Shown: positions 46,112-54,895 of the stretch, piece by piece | Layout: the number at the start of each line of letters is the position of its first letter | Numbering within the stretch: position 1 is the first letter of the stretch | Assembly: GCF_002926165.1 (NCBI RefSeq) | Contig: NZ_MAGP01000001.1 | Span: forward strand, 330,207 to 394,206 | DNA from: Micromonospora chalcea | Lineage (GTDB): Bacteria; Actinomycetota; Actinomycetes; Mycobacteriales; Micromonosporaceae | Direction of reading: 5' to 3' | Length of the DNA stretch: 64,000 bases | Notes under the pieces: model-generated | Seen by the model: only the letters and a program-made list of their open reading frames with translations | Told to the model about the DNA's origin: nothing | Database searches by the model: none | Program-made: the position numbers and the translations under genes

Positions 46112-47892
46112 CCGCTGACCCGCGTACCGCCGAACCCGGCCGGGCGTTGCTGCCCACCGCGACCGCCCGGCGGACCTGGACGACGCTCGGCGCGGAGTTC
46201 CGGCGGCGGCCCGGCCTCAGCGCCGCCGCGACCGCCGTGCTCGTCGCCGCCGCCACCGGCGGGCTGGTCGCGCCCTGGGTGCTCGGCCGCCTCGTCGACG
46301 ACGTCATCGCCGATGCCCCGGTCTCCCGGATCGCCGGCCGGGTCGCGGTGATCGCCGGCGCGGCAGTGCTCACCGGACTGCTCACCGCCGCCGGGGCCGC
46401 GCTCGCGTCCCGCCTGGGCGAGACGGTGCTGGCCCGGCTGCGCGAGCGGGTGCTCGACCGGGCGCTGCACCTGCCTTCGGCGACGCTGGAACGGGCCGGC
46501 ACCGGTGACCTGCTGGCCCGGGTCGGCGACGACGTGGCGGTGGTGACGAACGTGATCGCGGTCAGCGGTCCGGCGTTCGTCGGCGCGCTGCTGTCCGTGG
46601 TGCTGACCGTGTTCGGGCTGGTCGCGCTCGACTGGCGGCTCGGCCTCGCCGGGCTGGTGGCAGCGCCCGCGTACGCGCTGGCGCTGCGCTGGTACCTGCG
46701 CCGGTCCGCGCCGTACTACGCCCGTGAGCGCGTCGCCACCGGCGAGCGGACACAGGCCATGGCCGGCGCGCTGCGGGGCGCGGCGACAGTGCGCGCGTAC
46801 CGGACCGAGGACGCGCACGTCGCGGCGATCGCCGAGCGTTCCGGCGTGGCGCGCGACCTGTCGCTGGAGATCTTCAACCTGCACACCCGCTTCGGGCTGC
46901 GGATCAACAGGTCGGAGTTCCTCGGCCTGGCCGCGGTGCTCGTCGCCGGGTTCTTCCTGGTCCGCGCCGACCTGGTCACGGTGGGCGCGGCGACCACCGC
47001 CGCGCTCTACTTCCACCGGCTGTTCAACCCGATCGGCCTGCTGCTGATGGAGTCCGACTCGGTGCTGCAGGCCGGCGCGAGCCTCGCCCGGCTGGTCGGC
47101 GTGGCCACGCTGCCCGACACCGCCCCGTCCGCGCCGTCGGCGGCCGGGCGGCGCGGCCCGGCGGCGCTGGACGTCACGGTCCGCCGGCACCGCTACGACG
47201 ACGACGGCCCCCTGGTCCTGGCCGACGTCGAGCTGCGCCTGGCCCCGGGTGAGCGGGTCGCGCTCGTGGGCGCCAGCGGCGCGGGCAAGAGCACGCTCGC
47301 CGGCATCGCCGCCGGGATCATCGCGCCCACCGACGGGTCGGTACGCCTGGGCGGCGTGCCGCTGACCGAGCGGGGCGAGCACGCCGTGCGGCGCGACGTC
47401 GCGCTGGTCAGCCAAGAGGTGCACGTCTTCGCCGGGCCGCTCGCCGAGGACCTGCGCCTGGCCGCCCCGGACGCCACCGACGCCGAACTGCTCGACGCGC
47501 TGGACCGGGTCGGCGCCACCACCTGGCTGCGCGCGCTGCCGGACGGGCTGGCCACGGCGGTCGGCGAGGGCGGCCACCGGCTCACCGCCGCGCAGGCCCA
47601 GCAGGTCGCCCTGGCCCGGCTGGTGCTGGCCGCGCCCGCCGTCGCCGTGCTGGACGAGGCAACCGCGGAGGCCGGCAGCGCCGGAGCGCGTGACCTGGAC
47701 CGGGCGGCGCTGGCCGCCACCGAGGGACGGACCACGCTGATCGTGGCGCACCGGCTCAGCCAGGCGGTCGCCGCCGACCGGGTGCACCGGCTCGACCACG
47801 GGCGGATCGTGGAGCAGGGCACGCACTCGGAACTGCTCGCCGCCGACGGCCGGTACGGGCATCTGTGGCGCTCCTGGAGCGTCCCGGTATGA
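46108..47892 (+). CDS. ABC exporter subunit, catalytic partner
   Basis: 594 residues: a six-helix membrane domain (1-330) plus a nucleotide-binding domain with intact Walker A GASGAGKST, Walker B VAVLDEAT with catalytic Glu, and switch His (IVAHRLS). Its own signature is LTAAQ instead of LSGGQ. Its ATP site would be completed by the LSGGQ of the neighbouring subunit. GTG overlaps the preceding stop (GTGA). Heterodimer under iron-box control. Confidence 0.9.
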   Translation: MTADPRTAEPGRALLPTATARRTWTTLGAEFRRRPGLSAAATAVLVAAATGGLVAPWVLGRLVDDVIADAPVSRIAGRVAVIAGAAVLTGLLTAAGAALASRLGETVLARLRERVLDRALHLPSATLERAGTGDLLARVGDDVAVVTNVIAVSGPAFVGALLSVVLTVFGLVALDWRLGLAGLVAAPAYALALRWYLRRSAPYYARERVATGERTQAMAGALRGAATVRAYRTEDAHVAAIAERSGVARDLSLEIFNLHTRFGLRINRSEFLGLAAVLVAGFFLVRADLVTVGAATTAALYFHRLFNPIGLLLMESDSVLQAGASLARLVGVATLPDTAPSAPSAAGRRGPAALDVTVRRHRYDDDGPLVLADVELRLAPGERVALVGASGAGKSTLAGIAAGIIAPTDGSVRLGGVPLTERGEHAVRRDVALVSQEVHVFAGPLAEDLRLAAPDATDAELLDALDRVGATTWLRALPDGLATAVGEGGHRLTAAQAQQVALARLVLAAPAVAVLDEATAEAGSAGARDLDRAALAATEGRTTLIVAHRLSQAVAADRVHRLDHGRIVEQGTHSELLAADGRYGHLWRSWSVPV

Positions 47893-47926
47893 CCGCGCAC
47901 CGCCCATCGGCCCAGGTGAGGGGAAC

Positions 47927-49450
47927 ATGACCGACGAGCCGGCCCGCTTCGTACTCTTCCCGGGGCGGCACCACCTGCTGACCCGGTTCCAGGCCGACTA
48001 CCTGTGCCGGCTGGCCGGGGACGAGGCCACAGTGGTCTGGGCGGTGACGTCGGCCAACCACGAGAACACCAGACGCAACCCGGTGCCGTACCACCGGCGG
48101 GAAGCCGCGATCGAGCGGTTCAGCGTGCTGAGCGGGCTGCGCTCGGTGGTGGTGCCGATCTTCGACACCGCGTACACCGACGCGTTCGCCGAGGTGACGC
48201 TGAAATCCATCGCGGTGGCCACCGGGCTCGAACTCACCCCCGCCGACACGTTGCTGGCCTGCTCCACGCCGGAGGTCGCGAAACTGTACGAGCGGCTCGG
48301 CTTCCGGATCGCGCCGGTCGAGGCGGACCCGGACCTGCCCGAGCCGCCCGAACGGCCGTGGGACGTGCTGCTGCGCCTGGCCGCCGGGGACGAGACCTGG
48401 CGCGCGCTCACCCACCCGGCCACCATCGACGTGTTCGAGCGCTACCGCCTGGTCGAGTCGATCCGGTCGGTGGTGAACGACCCGCTCGTCGGCGACGAGG
48501 GCGGCCTCACCGTGACCCGCGACTACCGCACCTACGTGGAGGCGTTCGCCACTGCCGCGCAGCGCAAGTGGGACTCGGTGCGCGGGTACGTGCAGCCCGG
48601 CCGCATCGTGGACATCGGCTGCGGCGCGGGCGCGGTCCTGGAGCTGGCCGACCGGGAGGCCGCGCTGCGCGAGAGCGACCTGATCGGCGTGGAGGTCGCC
48701 CGCCACCTCTACCAGGAGTGCCTGCACAAGAAGGCGCAGGGCGTGTTCCGCAACGCCAATGTCTACTTCTTCCACCGCAACGTCCTCGGCGGCGCGGTGT
48801 TCAAGGACCGCTCGGTCGACACCACGCTCACGTTTGCGCTGACCCATGAGATCTGGTCGTACGGGCGGCAGCGGGAGTCGCTGCTGCAGTTCGCCCGCCG
48901 CATCCACGACCACACGGTGCCCGGCGGCGTCTGGATCAACAGCGACGTGTGCGGTCCGGACGACCCCGGGCGGCAGGTGCTGCTGCGGCTGTCGGCCGAC
49001 GACGGCGACAACCCGGCCGCGCCCCGCCGCGATCTCGCCGAGCTGACCTCGGCGGAGGTCCGGCGCCACGTCGGCGGGCTGTCGACGCGGGCGCGGCTGG
49101 ACCAGTTCGCCGTCGACTTCGCGTTCGGGTTCGACCACGAGCCGCTTCCGGACGGCGCGGTACGCCTGTCGCTGGGCGCGGCGATGGACTACCTGACCCG
49201 CAAGGACTACACGGACAACTGGCTGTCGGAGACGCAGGAGCAGTTCTGCGGCCTGAGTTTCGCCGACTGGACGGCGCTGCTCACCGAGGCGGGGTTCGAG
49301 ATCGGCCCGGCGTCGGCGCCGGTGCGCAACGAGTGGGTGATCGACAACCGGATCGCACCGGTCGCGTCCCTCACCGACCTCGACGGCCGGCCGCTGGACT
49401 GGCCGACCACCCACGTCCTCACCGTCGCCCACCGCCCCCGCAACCAGTGA
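47927..49450 (+). CDS. Two-domain protein: nucleotidyltransferase-like N-terminus and SAM methyltransferase
   Basis: 507 residues. Residues 1-170 resemble a NadM-like nucleotidyltransferase fold (FVLFPGRHHLLTRFQADYL, then TSANHENTRRNPVPYHRREAAIERF). Residues about 210-500 form a Rossmann methyltransferase (VDIGCGAGAVLELA at about 228; FALTHEIWSYG; FTALLTEAGFEIGPAS-like end). The HxGH motif of true adenylyltransferases is not clear, so the first domain may only bind nucleotide. It follows the ABC exporter by 34 bases and probably shares its iron-controlled transcript. Substrate unknown. Confidence 0.7.
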   Translation: MTDEPARFVLFPGRHHLLTRFQADYLCRLAGDEATVVWAVTSANHENTRRNPVPYHRREAAIERFSVLSGLRSVVVPIFDTAYTDAFAEVTLKSIAVATGLELTPADTLLACSTPEVAKLYERLGFRIAPVEADPDLPEPPERPWDVLLRLAAGDETWRALTHPATIDVFERYRLVESIRSVVNDPLVGDEGGLTVTRDYRTYVEAFATAAQRKWDSVRGYVQPGRIVDIGCGAGAVLELADREAALRESDLIGVEVARHLYQECLHKKAQGVFRNANVYFFHRNVLGGAVFKDRSVDTTLTFALTHEIWSYGRQRESLLQFARRIHDHTVPGGVWINSDVCGPDDPGRQVLLRLSADDGDNPAAPRRDLAELTSAEVRRHVGGLSTRARLDQFAVDFAFGFDHEPLPDGAVRLSLGAAMDYLTRKDYTDNWLSETQEQFCGLSFADWTALLTEAGFEIGPASAPVRNEWVIDNRIAPVASLTDLDGRPLDWPTTHVLTVAHRPRNQ

Positions 49451-49453
49451 GAC

Positions 49454-49487
49454 CGACGGCGCCCGCCGCTTCCGGCGGGCGCCGTCG
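49454..49487. terminator. Bidirectional terminator between convergent operons
   Basis: Perfect 15-base GC-rich arms around a CTTC tetraloop, from just after the methyltransferase stop to just before the LysE stop on the other strand. It separates the iron-controlled operon from the hydrazine-type operon. Confidence 0.8.
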
Positions 49488-49491
49488 TCGC

Positions 49492-50190
49492 TCAGCGGCT
49501 CAGCGCGATCCGGATCGCCAGGACGATCAGGATGAGCCCGGTCAGCCGTTCGATCACCACCAGCACGGACGGCCGGGTCAGCCAGGGCTGCAACCTGTCG
49601 ATGAGCATGATGTAGCAGGCCCACCAGAGCACGGCGAGACCGATGAACGTGGCGGCCAGCACCGCCGTGCGGGCCGCCGCCCCGTCGCCGGGCGTGACGA
49701 ACTGCGGCACGAACGAGACGTAGAAGACGACCACCTTGACGTTCAGCAGCTGACTGGTGACGCCCATGACGAACGAGCGGCGGGCCACGTGCGGCTCGTC
49801 GGCGGCCGGGGCGTCCGGGACCGGCGCGGGGCCGGTGTCCGGGCCCGGCCCGGGTGCGCCCGCGCCGACCGGGACCGGCTGCGCCGCCGGGACGGCCCGG
49901 CGCGGCCGGGTCGCCCAGAGGATCGTGCCGCCCAGGTACAGCAGGTAGAGCGCGCCGGCGACGCGCAGCACCGTGTAGAGCGTCGGCGACGAGACCAGCA
50001 GCGCGGACAGGCCGGCGGTCGCGAACGACGCGTGCACCAGGGCGGCGACGACCAGCCCGGCCAGCACCACGAACCCGGCCCGCCGGCCGTACCTGACGGT
50101 CTGCCGGGTGACGAGCGCGAAGTCGACGCCCGGCACGATGATGATGAGCAGGCTGGCGGCGACGAAACTGATGATCTGGATGTCAGACAC
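49492..50190 (-). CDS. LysE/RhtB-family exporter
   Basis: 232 residues with six membrane helices and the LysE start IISFVAASLLIIIVPGVDFALVTRQTVRYGRRAG. A Pro/Gly/Ala-rich insert of about 40 residues lies between helices 3 and 4. The family exports lysine and other amino acids, so it could expel a hydrazino-amino acid made by the upstream enzymes. GTG start overlaps the preceding gene's stop by 8 bases, so it is the last gene of the six-gene operon. Confidence 0.88.
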   Translation of the reverse strand: MSDIQIISFVAASLLIIIVPGVDFALVTRQTVRYGRRAGFVVLAGLVVAALVHASFATAGLSALLVSSPTLYTVLRVAGALYLLYLGGTILWATRPRRAVPAAQPVPVGAGAPGPGPDTGPAPVPDAPAADEPHVARRSFVMGVTSQLLNVKVVVFYVSFVPQFVTPGDGAAARTAVLAATFIGLAVLWWACYIMLIDRLQPWLTRPSVLVVIERLTGLILIVLAIRIALSR

Positions 50191-50563
50191 GAGGCCGGCT
50201 CTCCTGTCCTGCGGCGAGCGCCGGCGCCGCCTCCTCGATGACGGAGACACCGCTGTCCTGGCGTGGCCCGTGCCGGCGCCACTGTTCCCGCAGCCGGATC
50301 CGGCCGTCCGGCAGCCGCTCGGGCCGGGACTCGCACTCGCCGACCACTATGGTGCCGTCGGTGAGCACCTCCAGGTAGGCGAAGCGAACCACGCCCTGGG
50401 CGTCGCAGGTTCCCGCGAGCCGGCCGTGCCGGACCGGGCCGCCGGTGATCTCCGCCCAGACCAGGTCGCCGCGCTGGTGGTAGTGCCCCCGCAGCGGCTC
50501 GGCGCGGTCACCGGCGTGGTCGACGGAGACGAAGACGCGGCCGTCGTAGTCGAAAGTCGTCAT
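50183..50563 (-). CDS. Small conserved protein, beta-rich (often annotated N-acetylglutamate synthase-like)
   Basis: 126 residues, nearly all beta-strand pattern (TTFDYDGRVFVSVDH; HYHQRGDLVWAEITGGPVRHGRLAGTCD; VRFAYLEVLTDGTIVVGECESRPERL). Similar proteins are often labelled N-acetylglutamate synthase in actinobacteria, but I see no acetyltransferase motif and do not accept that function. Lies between the hydroxylase and exporter genes with overlaps on both sides if the GTG at 50572 is used; ATG at 50563 is the alternative chosen here. Possibly a binding or accessory protein. Confidence 0.65.
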   Translation of the reverse strand: MTTFDYDGRVFVSVDHAGDRAEPLRGHYHQRGDLVWAEITGGPVRHGRLAGTCDAQGVVRFAYLEVLTDGTIVVGECESRPERLPDGRIRLREQWRRHGPRQDSGVSVIEEAAPALAAGQESRPRV

Positions 50564-50568
50564 CGCGC

Positions 50569-51828
50569 TCACGCCCACCGGGTGCTCACGTAGTCGTCAC
50601 GGAACCGGCAGACCGTGCGGCCGGCGATCGAGTTCAGGATCATCGCGCTGCGGATCGGCAGGATGCTCAGGTTGGAGTCGACGAGCCCCTGCACGTACCG
50701 CCCCCGGTTCAGCACGAAGATCTTGTGGTCGTCGGCGTGCTTCCACCGGATCGAGTAGTCCGACTCGATCACCGGTTCGCCGCGCTCGTCCACGTCGATC
50801 AGCGCGGACAGCTCCGGATCGAAGGGGAGCGGGGCGAGCCGCCGGCCCGCCGCGACGATCACGTTCACCGCCCGGTGCCGTTCCTCGCCGCTGCCGGCGG
50901 TGAGGCACTCCAGCTCCACCTCCCCGTCGAGCTGCCGGGCGCCGGTCACGGTACGGCTCGGCATGATCGTGACCGGGAACCGGCCGGTCCGCAGCCGCTC
51001 CTCGTAGTTGTGCTGGTAGACGCCGCGCAGCGTGCCGGGGGAGATGCCGTCGCTGGTGAGGATCTGCCCGGAGACGAGCCGTTCCCGCACGTCCCGGGAC
51101 AGCGAGAGGAACGCCTCCTGGTAGGCGGGCCGGTACAGGTCGTTCGCCGAGGGGGAGTCCTCCAGCGGCGCGAACCAGGACCGCCGGCCGATCCACTTGA
51201 TGTCGCGGCAGCCGCGGGCGAGCAGCGCTGCGACGCACTCCGCGCTGGTCTGGCCGCTGCCGATCACGACCCACGGCACGTCCGGCTCGTCGGGCACGCC
51301 GGCCAGGCGCCGGTTCAGCTCGTCGGCGACGAACAGGTGCCGGGGGTCGAGGGCGTCCAGGAAGTCCGGTACGAAGGGGACGGTCCCGCTGCCGAGCACC
51401 AGGTGCTGGGAGCGGGCGACCTCGACGCCGCCGCTGCGGGTGACTATCGCGCCGTCGAACTCCACCCGGTCGACGCGGGCGCCGTAGGTGATGCGCGGCA
51501 ACTGCTCCGCCGCCCACACCAGGTACTGCTGGTACTCGATCCGGGGGATGGTGTCGAAACCGGCGCCCAGCAGGGCGTAGACCCGGCCGGTGGTGACCAG
51601 GTAGTTGAGGAACGACAGCGGGTGCGTCGGGTCGTAGAGCGAGACCAGGTCCTTGACCCAGCCGGTCTGCATGCGCACGCCGCTGTGCAGCATCCCGTCG
51701 TGCCAGCCCGGCTGGTCCCGCGCCTCGAACAGCGCGATGTCGTGCGGCGCGAGCGCGTCGTACATCGCGGCGAGGCTCAGGTTCGCCGGCCCCGCGCCAA
51801 TTCCCACTGTGTGATAGGTCTGCGTCAT
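50569..51828 (-). CDS. L-lysine N6-monooxygenase-like flavoenzyme
   Basis: 419-residue class B N-hydroxylating monooxygenase: FAD motif VGIGAGPANLSLAA at 8-21, HSGVRMQTGWVKDLVSLYDPTHPLSFLNYL, NADPH motif VVIGSGQTSAECVAALL and the C-terminal LSILPIRSAMILNSIAG. It hydroxylates the side-chain amine of Lys or Orn. No siderophore synthetase is nearby; the adjacent cupin and MetRS-like genes suggest that it makes N6-hydroxylysine for N-N bond formation instead. ATG at 51828 after AGAGGCAG. Confidence 0.9.
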   Translation of the reverse strand: MTQTYHTVGIGAGPANLSLAAMYDALAPHDIALFEARDQPGWHDGMLHSGVRMQTGWVKDLVSLYDPTHPLSFLNYLVTTGRVYALLGAGFDTIPRIEYQQYLVWAAEQLPRITYGARVDRVEFDGAIVTRSGGVEVARSQHLVLGSGTVPFVPDFLDALDPRHLFVADELNRRLAGVPDEPDVPWVVIGSGQTSAECVAALLARGCRDIKWIGRRSWFAPLEDSPSANDLYRPAYQEAFLSLSRDVRERLVSGQILTSDGISPGTLRGVYQHNYEERLRTGRFPVTIMPSRTVTGARQLDGEVELECLTAGSGEERHRAVNVIVAAGRRLAPLPFDPELSALIDVDERGEPVIESDYSIRWKHADDHKIFVLNRGRYVQGLVDSNLSILPIRSAMILNSIAGRTVCRFRDDYVSTRWA

Positions 51829-51844
51829 CAGTCTGCCTCTGTGT

Positions 51845-52882
51845 CTAGCCGTGCGGGACACGGATCGCGGATCGGGAGTTCAGCAGGGCGGTGGCGGCGA
51901 GCCGGCTGGCGGCCAGGACGGTCTTGGCGGCGCCGCCGCTGCCGCCGGTGAAGGTGTGCACGGCGCCGGCCACTGCGCGCAGTGCCAGGCCGGGCGGGTC
52001 GCTGTAGCAGTCGACGGCGCTGACCGGCGGGCCGTCCGGGCGCGGGTCCAGGCCGGGCAGCCGCCGCGCGGCGACCGCCCGGACCCGCGCCGCCAGCCCG
52101 GAGTCCGGGCTGGGCGCGGGCGGGTCGACGTCCCAGCGGTCGCTGGGCAGCCCGAGAAGGACACGCCCCGGACCGGCGGGCCGCCCGTACAGGCCGCTCG
52201 TCTCGTCGACGAAACACGGCAGGTCGGCCCGGCCGGTGCGGTGGTGGGCGTACTGGATGTGCTTGGTGCGCAGCGTGCTCGGCAGCCCGGCGGCGCGCAG
52301 CAGGCCCGGCGTCCAGGCTCCGGCCGCCACCACGACGAGGTCGCCGGTGAGCCGGTGGCCGTCGCGCAGGTCGACCGCGCCGTCGCCGAGGCGGGCCACC
52401 GGCGTGGTCTCGGTCCGGTCCAGGCCCCGCAGGACACTGCGGCGCAACCGGTCCGGGTCGAGGTGGCCGGCCCGGCGTTCCCAGACCCCCACAGTGCCGT
52501 CCGGGAGCCGGTCGAAGCCGAACCGCCGGGAGACCTCGTCGCGGGTCAGCACCTCGGCCCCGGCCACGCCGGCCGCCGCACCGGCGTCGACGGCGTCGAG
52601 CAGGTAGAGCGAGCCGGTGGCCCGCCACCCGGCGGCCGCGGCGAGCGCCGGGTCGTCCCGCAGTTCGGCGAGGCTCGCGGTGGCCAGGGCCCGGGCGGCC
52701 GGATCGGGCTCGAAGGCGCGTACCAGGCCACCGGAGGCGGCGGTGGCGTCGGCGTGCCCGCGGGCCGGGTCGCCGCCGTGCGGGCCGACCAGCACCGCCT
52801 CGGCGCCCGCGTCCCGCAGCCGCCGGGCGAGCAGGACACCGGCGAGGCCCGCGCCGACGACGAGCACGCGGGGCTCACCCAC
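51845..52882 (-). CDS. FAD-dependent oxidase, glycine/D-amino-acid oxidase type
   Basis: 345 residues with the dinucleotide motif VLVVGAGLAGVLLARRL from residue 6, VVVAAGAWTPGLL in the middle and a C-terminal FTGGSGGAAKTVLAASRLA, all DAO-fold features. In the s56-p1 and triacsin pathways a glycine-oxidase-like enzyme cleaves the hydrazine-linked lysine-glycine adduct to hydrazinoacetate. This gene lies between the hydroxylase and MetRS-like genes and is a good candidate for that step. GTG overlaps the MetRS-like stop by 8 bases. Confidence 0.85.
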   Translation of the reverse strand: MGEPRVLVVGAGLAGVLLARRLRDAGAEAVLVGPHGGDPARGHADATAASGGLVRAFEPDPAARALATASLAELRDDPALAAAAGWRATGSLYLLDAVDAGAAAGVAGAEVLTRDEVSRRFGFDRLPDGTVGVWERRAGHLDPDRLRRSVLRGLDRTETTPVARLGDGAVDLRDGHRLTGDLVVVAAGAWTPGLLRAAGLPSTLRTKHIQYAHHRTGRADLPCFVDETSGLYGRPAGPGRVLLGLPSDRWDVDPPAPSPDSGLAARVRAVAARRLPGLDPRPDGPPVSAVDCYSDPPGLALRAVAGAVHTFTGGSGGAAKTVLAASRLAATALLNSRSAIRVPHG

Positions 52883-54239
52883 CGGAGGCCGCCGGTTCCG
52901 CGCCGCCGACGACGTCGAGCAGGCGGGCCGCCCGGTCCGGGTCACCGGGGTACGCGGCCAGCGCCGCCCGGACGACGGTGGCGCTGTCGAAGTGCGCCGG
53001 GCGCAGCGCCTGCTCACCCCGGGTCAGCTCGACGTCGGCGAGCACACCGTCCAGACCGGGTACGGCCCCGGCGAGCGTGGCGGCGTAGCGCGCCTTGAAC
53101 GCCTCGTACGCCTCGGGCCGGAAGTCCGACTCGTAGCGGTCCGGCCGGTCCCAGCTCAGGAACGCCCGCACCACGGCCGGGTCCTCGTCGGCGAGGAACT
53201 CGTGCGCCCAGATCGCGTGCCCCCGGCTGGTGGAGAACTTCGCGCCGGTGAGCCGGTAGAACTCGTTCACCACCAGGCCGGTCGGCCGGTCGGGCAGCCC
53301 GGCGGCCAGGTGCAGGGCGGGGATGAGCAGCGCGTAGTAGAAGGCGTTGTCCACCCCGAGGAAGATCCACTGCTCGTCCACGTCCCGCCACGCGTCGAGG
53401 TACCCGGCCAGGGTGTCCGCGTCCGGCCGCAGGTGGCGGGCGGGCAGCAGCAGGTTCGCCAGGGCCATCTCGGCCCAGACGTCGATGCGCAGGCCGTCGT
53501 CCCACTCGATGCCCCAGTCCGTCGGGTACGCCAGCGGCACCTCCGGCAGCCCGTCGTCCAGGTACGACGCGACGAGCCGGCGCAGCCGGGGCGGTAACAC
53601 CGCCCCGGACCAGAACCCGGCGAGCCGTTCCCGGTGCTCGTCCAGCCGCAGCACCGGCACCGTGTGGGTGACCGGCTCCGGTGGCGCGTCGCAGCAGGTG
53701 GACCGCGCGTCGACCAGGTTCGCGGCGCTGCAGAAACCGCCGCACCCCTCGCAGGTGCCGCCGTTCGCGCCTGCCCCGCAGGCCGGGCAGCGCCCGGCGA
53801 CCCGCACGTGGTGCAGGGTCCGCCGGCAGGCCGCGCAGGCGCGCAGCGACACCGGCGCGACCTCGACCACCTTCGCCTCGACCAGTTCGGTGAGCAGGCC
53901 GGCCACCGCCCGGCGGTACGCCTCGTCGGCCAGTGGGTCGGCCATCACGTCGTACCGGATCCGCGCGGCGCGCAACGCGGCGTGGATCAGCGACCCGTAG
54001 CGGGCGACCGTGTCGGCCGGCGTCTCGCCGTTCGCCTCCGCCCGGGCGAGCACGTAGTTCTGGTGGGCGTCCAGCCCGCACTGGGTCACCACCCGCCGGC
54101 CGGCGGCGCGCAGCGCGCGGGCCGCCACGTCCCCGGCGACGTACGGGCCGCTGAGGTGCCCGAGGTGCAGCGGACCGTTCGGGGTGGGCGGCGGGGTGAC
54201 CAGGAGCACCGCGCCCCGCCCGGCCGGATCGTCAGCCAC
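52875..54239 (-). CDS. Methionyl-tRNA-synthetase-like enzyme without anticodon domain
   Basis: 454 residues. The class I signature HLGH is at 25-28, a zinc-knuckle domain with repeated CxxC (CAACRR, CPACGA, CEGCGG) lies at about 130-175, and the KMSKS-like motif is KFSTS at about 334-338. The C-terminal anticodon-binding domain of true MetRS (over 500 residues) is mostly missing. With the cupin encoded just upstream it equals the two halves of Spb38/Tri28-type hydrazine synthetases, where the MetRS domain activates N6-hydroxylysine-glycine coupling chemistry with ATP. Here the halves are separate genes with an 8-base overlap. Confidence 0.87.
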   Translation of the reverse strand: MADDPAGRGAVLLVTPPPTPNGPLHLGHLSGPYVAGDVAARALRAAGRRVVTQCGLDAHQNYVLARAEANGETPADTVARYGSLIHAALRAARIRYDVMADPLADEAYRRAVAGLLTELVEAKVVEVAPVSLRACAACRRTLHHVRVAGRCPACGAGANGGTCEGCGGFCSAANLVDARSTCCDAPPEPVTHTVPVLRLDEHRERLAGFWSGAVLPPRLRRLVASYLDDGLPEVPLAYPTDWGIEWDDGLRIDVWAEMALANLLLPARHLRPDADTLAGYLDAWRDVDEQWIFLGVDNAFYYALLIPALHLAAGLPDRPTGLVVNEFYRLTGAKFSTSRGHAIWAHEFLADEDPAVVRAFLSWDRPDRYESDFRPEAYEAFKARYAATLAGAVPGLDGVLADVELTRGEQALRPAHFDSATVVRAALAAYPGDPDRAARLLDVVGGAEPAASGG

Positions 54240-54609
54240 GGCCGGTCCCGTCGCCCGCGTCCGTCCGGCCGGTCTCGGGGCGCGGCATCCAGTAGACGCT
54301 CAGGATGGTCAGCGGCTGTTCGGGGGAGGGGTTGTGGATGACGTGGCGCTGCTCGGGTTCGAGCAGGATCACCCCGCCGGTCGGCACCTCGACCTTCTCG
54401 CCGCCCGCCTCGTAGATGGCGGTGCCGCGGGTCACCACGGCGAACTCCACCTCGGGGTGGACGTCCTCGGTGCTGCTGCCGCCGGGCGGGATCACGCACC
54501 ACATGGCGTCGAACGGCAACGGGCCGAGATCGCGGTACTGGGTCCAGCGGCCGATCTGGATGCCGTACTCGTCGGTGAGCTCGGCGGTGTCGCTGACGTA
54601 CCTTCGCAT
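54232..54609 (-). CDS. Stand-alone cupin protein (hydrazine synthetase cupin half)
   Basis: 125-residue single-domain cupin: first motif DVHPEVEFAVVTRG with His and Glu candidates for metal binding, second motif LEPEQRHVIHNPSP. In characterised hydrazine synthetases a zinc-binding cupin domain fused to MetRS rearranges an ester intermediate to the N-N bond. ATG at 54609 follows AGGAGG; it is the first gene of the leftward operon and is divergent from an XRE regulator. Confidence 0.82.
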   Translation of the reverse strand: MRRYVSDTAELTDEYGIQIGRWTQYRDLGPLPFDAMWCVIPPGGSSTEDVHPEVEFAVVTRGTAIYEAGGEKVEVPTGGVILLEPEQRHVIHNPSPEQPLTILSVYWMPRPETGRTDAGDGTGRG

Positions 54610-54895
54610 GTTCGTCCTCCTGGTCGGCGCGATGCCCGTCGGGCGCGCCGGACGGATCTGGGTTTGCGGAGAGTGACCGGAAGTGGTGCTTCTGCGACGC
54701 AGAGCCAACCGCCTGCCGGAGTGGCAATTCGACTTCGGTCGATAGCGTCGGACCCACTGTGGACCTAACCTCGGCTGGCCAACAGGAGCTACACCGGCAG
54801 ATCACCGGCAATGGCGCTACTGATTGCCCGCTCAGTGGCCGCGCAGTGGTGGTCCGCCTGTACGAATCCACCAGAACCGGTACGGAGACGACGCT

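Noticed and set aside
50183..50563. N-acetylglutamate synthase
   Set aside because: This common label is not supported: the sequence is beta-rich with no GNAT acetyl-CoA-binding motif.
50569..51828. Hydroxamate siderophore cluster
   Set aside because: The N-hydroxylase has no NIS or NRPS synthetase, acyltransferase or siderophore receptor next to it; the cupin, MetRS-like and oxidase neighbours fit hydrazine formation better.
52875..54239. Housekeeping methionyl-tRNA synthetase
   Set aside because: The anticodon-binding domain is missing, KMSKS is KFSTS, and it is embedded in an overlapping metabolic operon.
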